64,000 nucleotides of DNA from Clostridium kluyveri DSM 555 (GTDB lineage Bacteria; Bacillota; Clostridia; Clostridiales; Clostridiaceae). The position numbers and the translations under genes are program-made. Shown here in pieces: positions 62,079 through 64,000 of the stretch; the stretch's first letter is position 1; each line of letters opens with the position of its first letter. The notes beneath the pieces were generated by a model. The model did not search any database, had not been told where the DNA came from, and saw only the letters and a list, made by a program, of their open reading frames with translations. Where the stretch lies: positions 496,001 to 560,000 of the forward strand of contig NC_009706.1 in the NCBI RefSeq assembly GCF_000016505.1, read 5' to 3'.

Positions 62079-62237
62079 TAACAAAGCCTTCGTCCAATAA
62101 TTCAACAAATGCTTTATATATCTGGTTATTGTTCTCAGACCAATACATAAAAGGTGTATTCTGAATTATTTTTTTGATTTCGTATCCGGTCAATGGTTCT
62201 CCGTTTAGAAGCCCCAGAATCACATGGTTTAATGACA
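62026..62237 (-). pseudogene. PadR-family regulator, truncated
   Basis: The N-terminal winged helix is intact: MSLNHVILGLLNGEPLTGYE, IKKIIQNTPFMYWSENNNQI and YKAFVELLDEGFVTKKVQHQ. Right after VQHQD, where family members continue with SKKIYxITxxG, the frame enters the terminator of RNA unit E and stops as ECFFMIILF. The C-terminal dimerisation domain is lost. Its palindromic operator remains upstream. Confidence 0.75.
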
Positions 62238-62260
62238 TAATAAATCCCTCTTGAAATTCT

Positions 62261-62292
62261 ACCTTTATATCATATGTTAATGATATAAAGGT
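62261..62292 (-). promoter_or_regulatory. PadR operator
   Basis: ACCTTTATATCAT and ATGATATAAAGGT are perfect 13-bp arms separated by ATGTTA, centred about 40 bases before the padR ATG: the placement expected for autorepression. Confidence 0.7.
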
Positions 62293-62366
62293 AGTCAACA
62301 GGTTCTTTGCTTTTAATTTGGAAAAGCTGCTATTACTTAAAAAGATAGAATCTTGTTTTGAACGCA

Positions 62367-62412
62367 AAAGCCCTGCCACTTGCCGGTGGAAACCCACAGG
62401 TGGCGGGGCTTT
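62367..62412. terminator. GC-rich long hairpin
   Basis: AAAGCCCTGCCAC pairs with GTGGCGGGGCTTT (one T-G pair), enclosing an inner GGTGG/CCCAC-type helix. It is far richer in G+C than its surroundings. A-rich on one side and TTT on the other, it may be a bidirectional terminator; the bases after it to 62540 hold only a short degenerate coding scrap (DDWQSLYNSIFSLL). Confidence 0.65.
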
Positions 62413-62706
62413 GATGATTGGCAGAGTTTATATAATTCTATATTCTCTCTATTAAATACAAATACTATTGTTAATTGTGATGATGGCAGAATAAAATATA
62501 TTATTGAAGATAAGATTATTATAATCAATCTAAAATAAAGCGTTTAACAATATTCTGTAATTCTTATATAATTAAATTAATAAATGAAATAAGTAGGATG
62601 CTGTAAGTGGATATATTAGACGATATTATTATTTTAAAAAGATATGGTAAGTGTAAATTTGTTTGCAAGAAAAATTATGTATATGTTTGTATGATGGAGG
62701 ATTAGT

Positions 62707-63168
62707 ATGGAATTTAAATTGGCACTGTTAGCGGTTAAAAATGTGAATGTTTCTAGGCAGTTTTATGAGGAACTTTTTGATCAAAAAGTTGTTCTTGACT
62801 TAGGACGAAACATAACATTTAGTGGTGGGTTTGCAATACAAGAGGATTTTACATGGCTTACAGGTTTGCCGGTTGAATCTGTTATAGAGAAATCAAACAA
62901 TATGGAATTGTATTTTGAAGTAGATGATTTTGATGCATTTATGCAAAAAATAGAGGATTACAAGAATATTGAATATGTTCATCCACCTAAGAAACATGAG
63001 TGGCAGCAACGGGTTGTTCGGATTTATGATCCAGACCATCATATTATAGAGATAGGAGAATCTATGGCAGTTATAGCAAGGCACTATCTTGCAGAGGGTT
63101 ATTCTGTAGAGGAAACATCAAAAATTATTCAGCATCCAGTTGAATTTGTTAAGATGTGTAAATATTAA
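62707..63168 (+). CDS. VOC/glyoxalase-fold protein
   Basis: 153 residues. The first beta-alpha-beta unit is KLALLAVKNVNVSRQFYEEL and FDQKVVLDLGRNITFSGGFA; the second has MELYFEVDDFDAFMQKIEDY and RVVRIYDPDHHIIEIGESMA, with the usual metal-type His/Glu positions. The C-terminal ~30 residues (YLAEGYSVEETSKIIQHPVE) look like a small helical appendix. GGAGG precedes the ATG. Such proteins include dioxygenases, isomerases and drug-binding resistance proteins; nothing decides between them. Confidence 0.8.
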   Translation: MEFKLALLAVKNVNVSRQFYEELFDQKVVLDLGRNITFSGGFAIQEDFTWLTGLPVESVIEKSNNMELYFEVDDFDAFMQKIEDYKNIEYVHPPKKHEWQQRVVRIYDPDHHIIEIGESMAVIARHYLAEGYSVEETSKIIQHPVEFVKMCKY

Positions 63169-63236
63169 ATCCTCTCAAATTATAAACATTCATATAATTG
63201 GAATCATAAACTCATTAATACTATGGGGGTAAAATT

Positions 63237-63428
63237 ATGGATAAAGAAGATAAACGTAAGATGGAAGAATATAAAAAAAATTCAATGGCTAACTTGGCTG
63301 ATTCAGTAAATCGTTCACAGATAGGTGATTTAAGTCAATTAACAAAGGGAAATTTACTTACAAGGATTATTATTAGTATTATAGTTATTGGAATACTATC
63401 ATTAATATTCTTTGCTATTAATAATTAA
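63237..63428 (+). CDS. Small membrane protein, DUF6366-like
   Basis: 63 residues: a charged N-terminus (MDKEDKRKMEEYKKNSMANL, then ADSVNRSQIGDLSQLTKGN) and one C-terminal membrane helix (IIISIIVIGILSLIFFAIN). The pattern E-x-K-x-N-x-M-x-N-L-x-D-x-x-N-R resembles DUF6366 proteins of Firmicutes, from general resemblance only. GGGGGT precedes the ATG. Function unknown. Confidence 0.55.
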   Translation: MDKEDKRKMEEYKKNSMANLADSVNRSQIGDLSQLTKGNLLTRIIISIIVIGILSLIFFAINN

Positions 63429-63508
63429 CAATGTCTGTTAAGGCCATTACAGTCATATATCTAAATGATTTTATAAATAGTTTAGGACACATTATAAAAA
63501 TTATGCGA

Positions 63509-64000
63509 GTGCGACACGTTCCTAAGTGAAAAGCTTAGGCACTAGGGAGTCGCTTAATTTCCCTAGGAGAACTGATAGTTTGAAAAGTCAAATGATGAGG
63601 TAACGCTTTGAAGGGCTTTCTCTAATCTACGACTGGCATTTAATGAATAAGCATTGAAGTGTCAGATAGCTCGTTGAAGTCGGCTGAGAGTACACCCTAA
63701 CGGATTATGCTGAGGAAATGTGAACCAGAGGTGGTCAAGTGTATGATAGGTCGGGAGTCTATAAAATATCTATGGTGAGTATGATACAAAATAAAGAAAG
63801 TATCTGACGAATGACTGATTGTAAGGGTCTAAAAATTTGAATAATAGAAATGTTATTGCTACAAATATAGTGTCCAAGAGGTTGAGTAAGATTTCGCGTT
63901 ATGAAAAACCTTATAATGTTATAGGCATTATTGTTTGAATAGGCTTATAGGAAACACCTAATGATATATGAAAAGATAAAATTATTGGAACGTGGTAAGC
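63509..64000 (+). mobile_element. Group II intron, 5' part (continues beyond the window)
   Basis: GTGCGACACGTTCC matches the GUGYG 5' end of bacterial group II introns. The following ~490 bases have the look of ribozyme domain I: TTCCCTAGG, GATGAGGTAACGC, AGTCGGCTGAGAGTACACCC, AACCAGAGGTGG, GGTCGGGAGTC, and they end in the diagnostic GGAACGTGGTAAGC that usually precedes the intron-encoded reverse transcriptase. Inserted just after the small membrane-protein gene. The 3' end and maturase gene lie outside. Confidence 0.85.

Noticed and set aside
60761-62080. Repeated noncoding units as a CRISPR array
   Set aside because: Units are 200-300 bases, differ in body length, and contain promoters and terminators; there are no short identical repeats with unique spacers.
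1-64000. tRNA or rRNA genes
   Set aside because: No tRNA cloverleaf (GGTTCGA-type T-loops with paired arms) or rRNA segments were recognised in any part read.

Overview
The window is low-GC, strongly AT-biased DNA with Gram-positive ribosome-binding sites and frequent TTG/GTG starts. It carries endospore genes (tlp, the spore transglutaminase tgl), clostridial CWB2 surface repeats, a type IA topoisomerase III with zinc ribbons, and an iron alcohol dehydrogenase of the solventogenic type. Together these point to a Clostridium sensu stricto chromosome, plausibly near the C. kluyveri / C. ljungdahlii / C. carboxidivorans group. That placement is inference from gene content; no 16S gene is present.

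Layout. 0-6.8 kb: end of a CWB2 surface protein, an SGNH hydrolase, then a tight cassette of a substrate-binding-protein homologue without signal peptide, a HypB/CobW-like GTPase and an ABC ATPase. 7.0-10.3 kb: sigma-A promoter, SAM-I riboswitch, terminators, a NifX-like protein, a broken cysteine synthase and a broken, apparently fused nitrogenase-like component 1 gene. 10.4-15.8 kb: flavodoxin-type oxidoreductase operon with a LytTR/DUF3021 pair, lipase, YdbC-like protein, carbonic anhydrase. 15.8-22.7 kb: spore genes tlp and tgl, an L,D-transpeptidase, a ferritin-like protein, an M1 peptidase. 22.8-26.1 kb: sigma-54 activator, its enhancer sites, a -24/-12 promoter and an alcohol dehydrogenase. 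26.3-38 kb: MFS transporter, repeat-tailed membrane protein, NADP isocitrate dehydrogenase, a small-gene zone with several fragments, a TipA-like MerR regulator, acyltransferase, AbrB, DUF3231. 38-44 kb: MutS2-like ATPase, IS256 copy, topB. 44.2-48.6 kb: two-component system with PhoP-type direct repeats at its own promoter and at the next operon (epimerase and alcohol dehydrogenase). 49.6-52.7 kb: a graveyard of truncated genes around an internally deleted IS982 element. 52.8-55.2 kb: divergent tubZ-like and MerR/coiled-coil (TubY-like) genes. 55.3-58.2 kb: thioesterase and a decayed chemotaxis block with intact cheB. 58.3-63.4 kb: small genes, AraC/DUF2000 pair, a tandem array of noncoding RNA units, a truncated padR with its operator, a glyoxalase-fold protein. 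From 63.5 kb: the 5' part of a group II intron.

Most interesting signals: (1) a SAM-riboswitch-controlled, decaying nitrogenase-like sulfur locus; (2) a chromosomal tubulin-like GTPase with a TubY-like partner; (3) a noncoding RNA family, four copies in tandem and one solo, sharing an unusually conserved promoter; (4) the uncharacterised binding-protein/GTPase/ABC-ATPase cassette. Gene decay is heavy: several single-base nonsense changes, frameshifts and in-frame internal deletions are visible.
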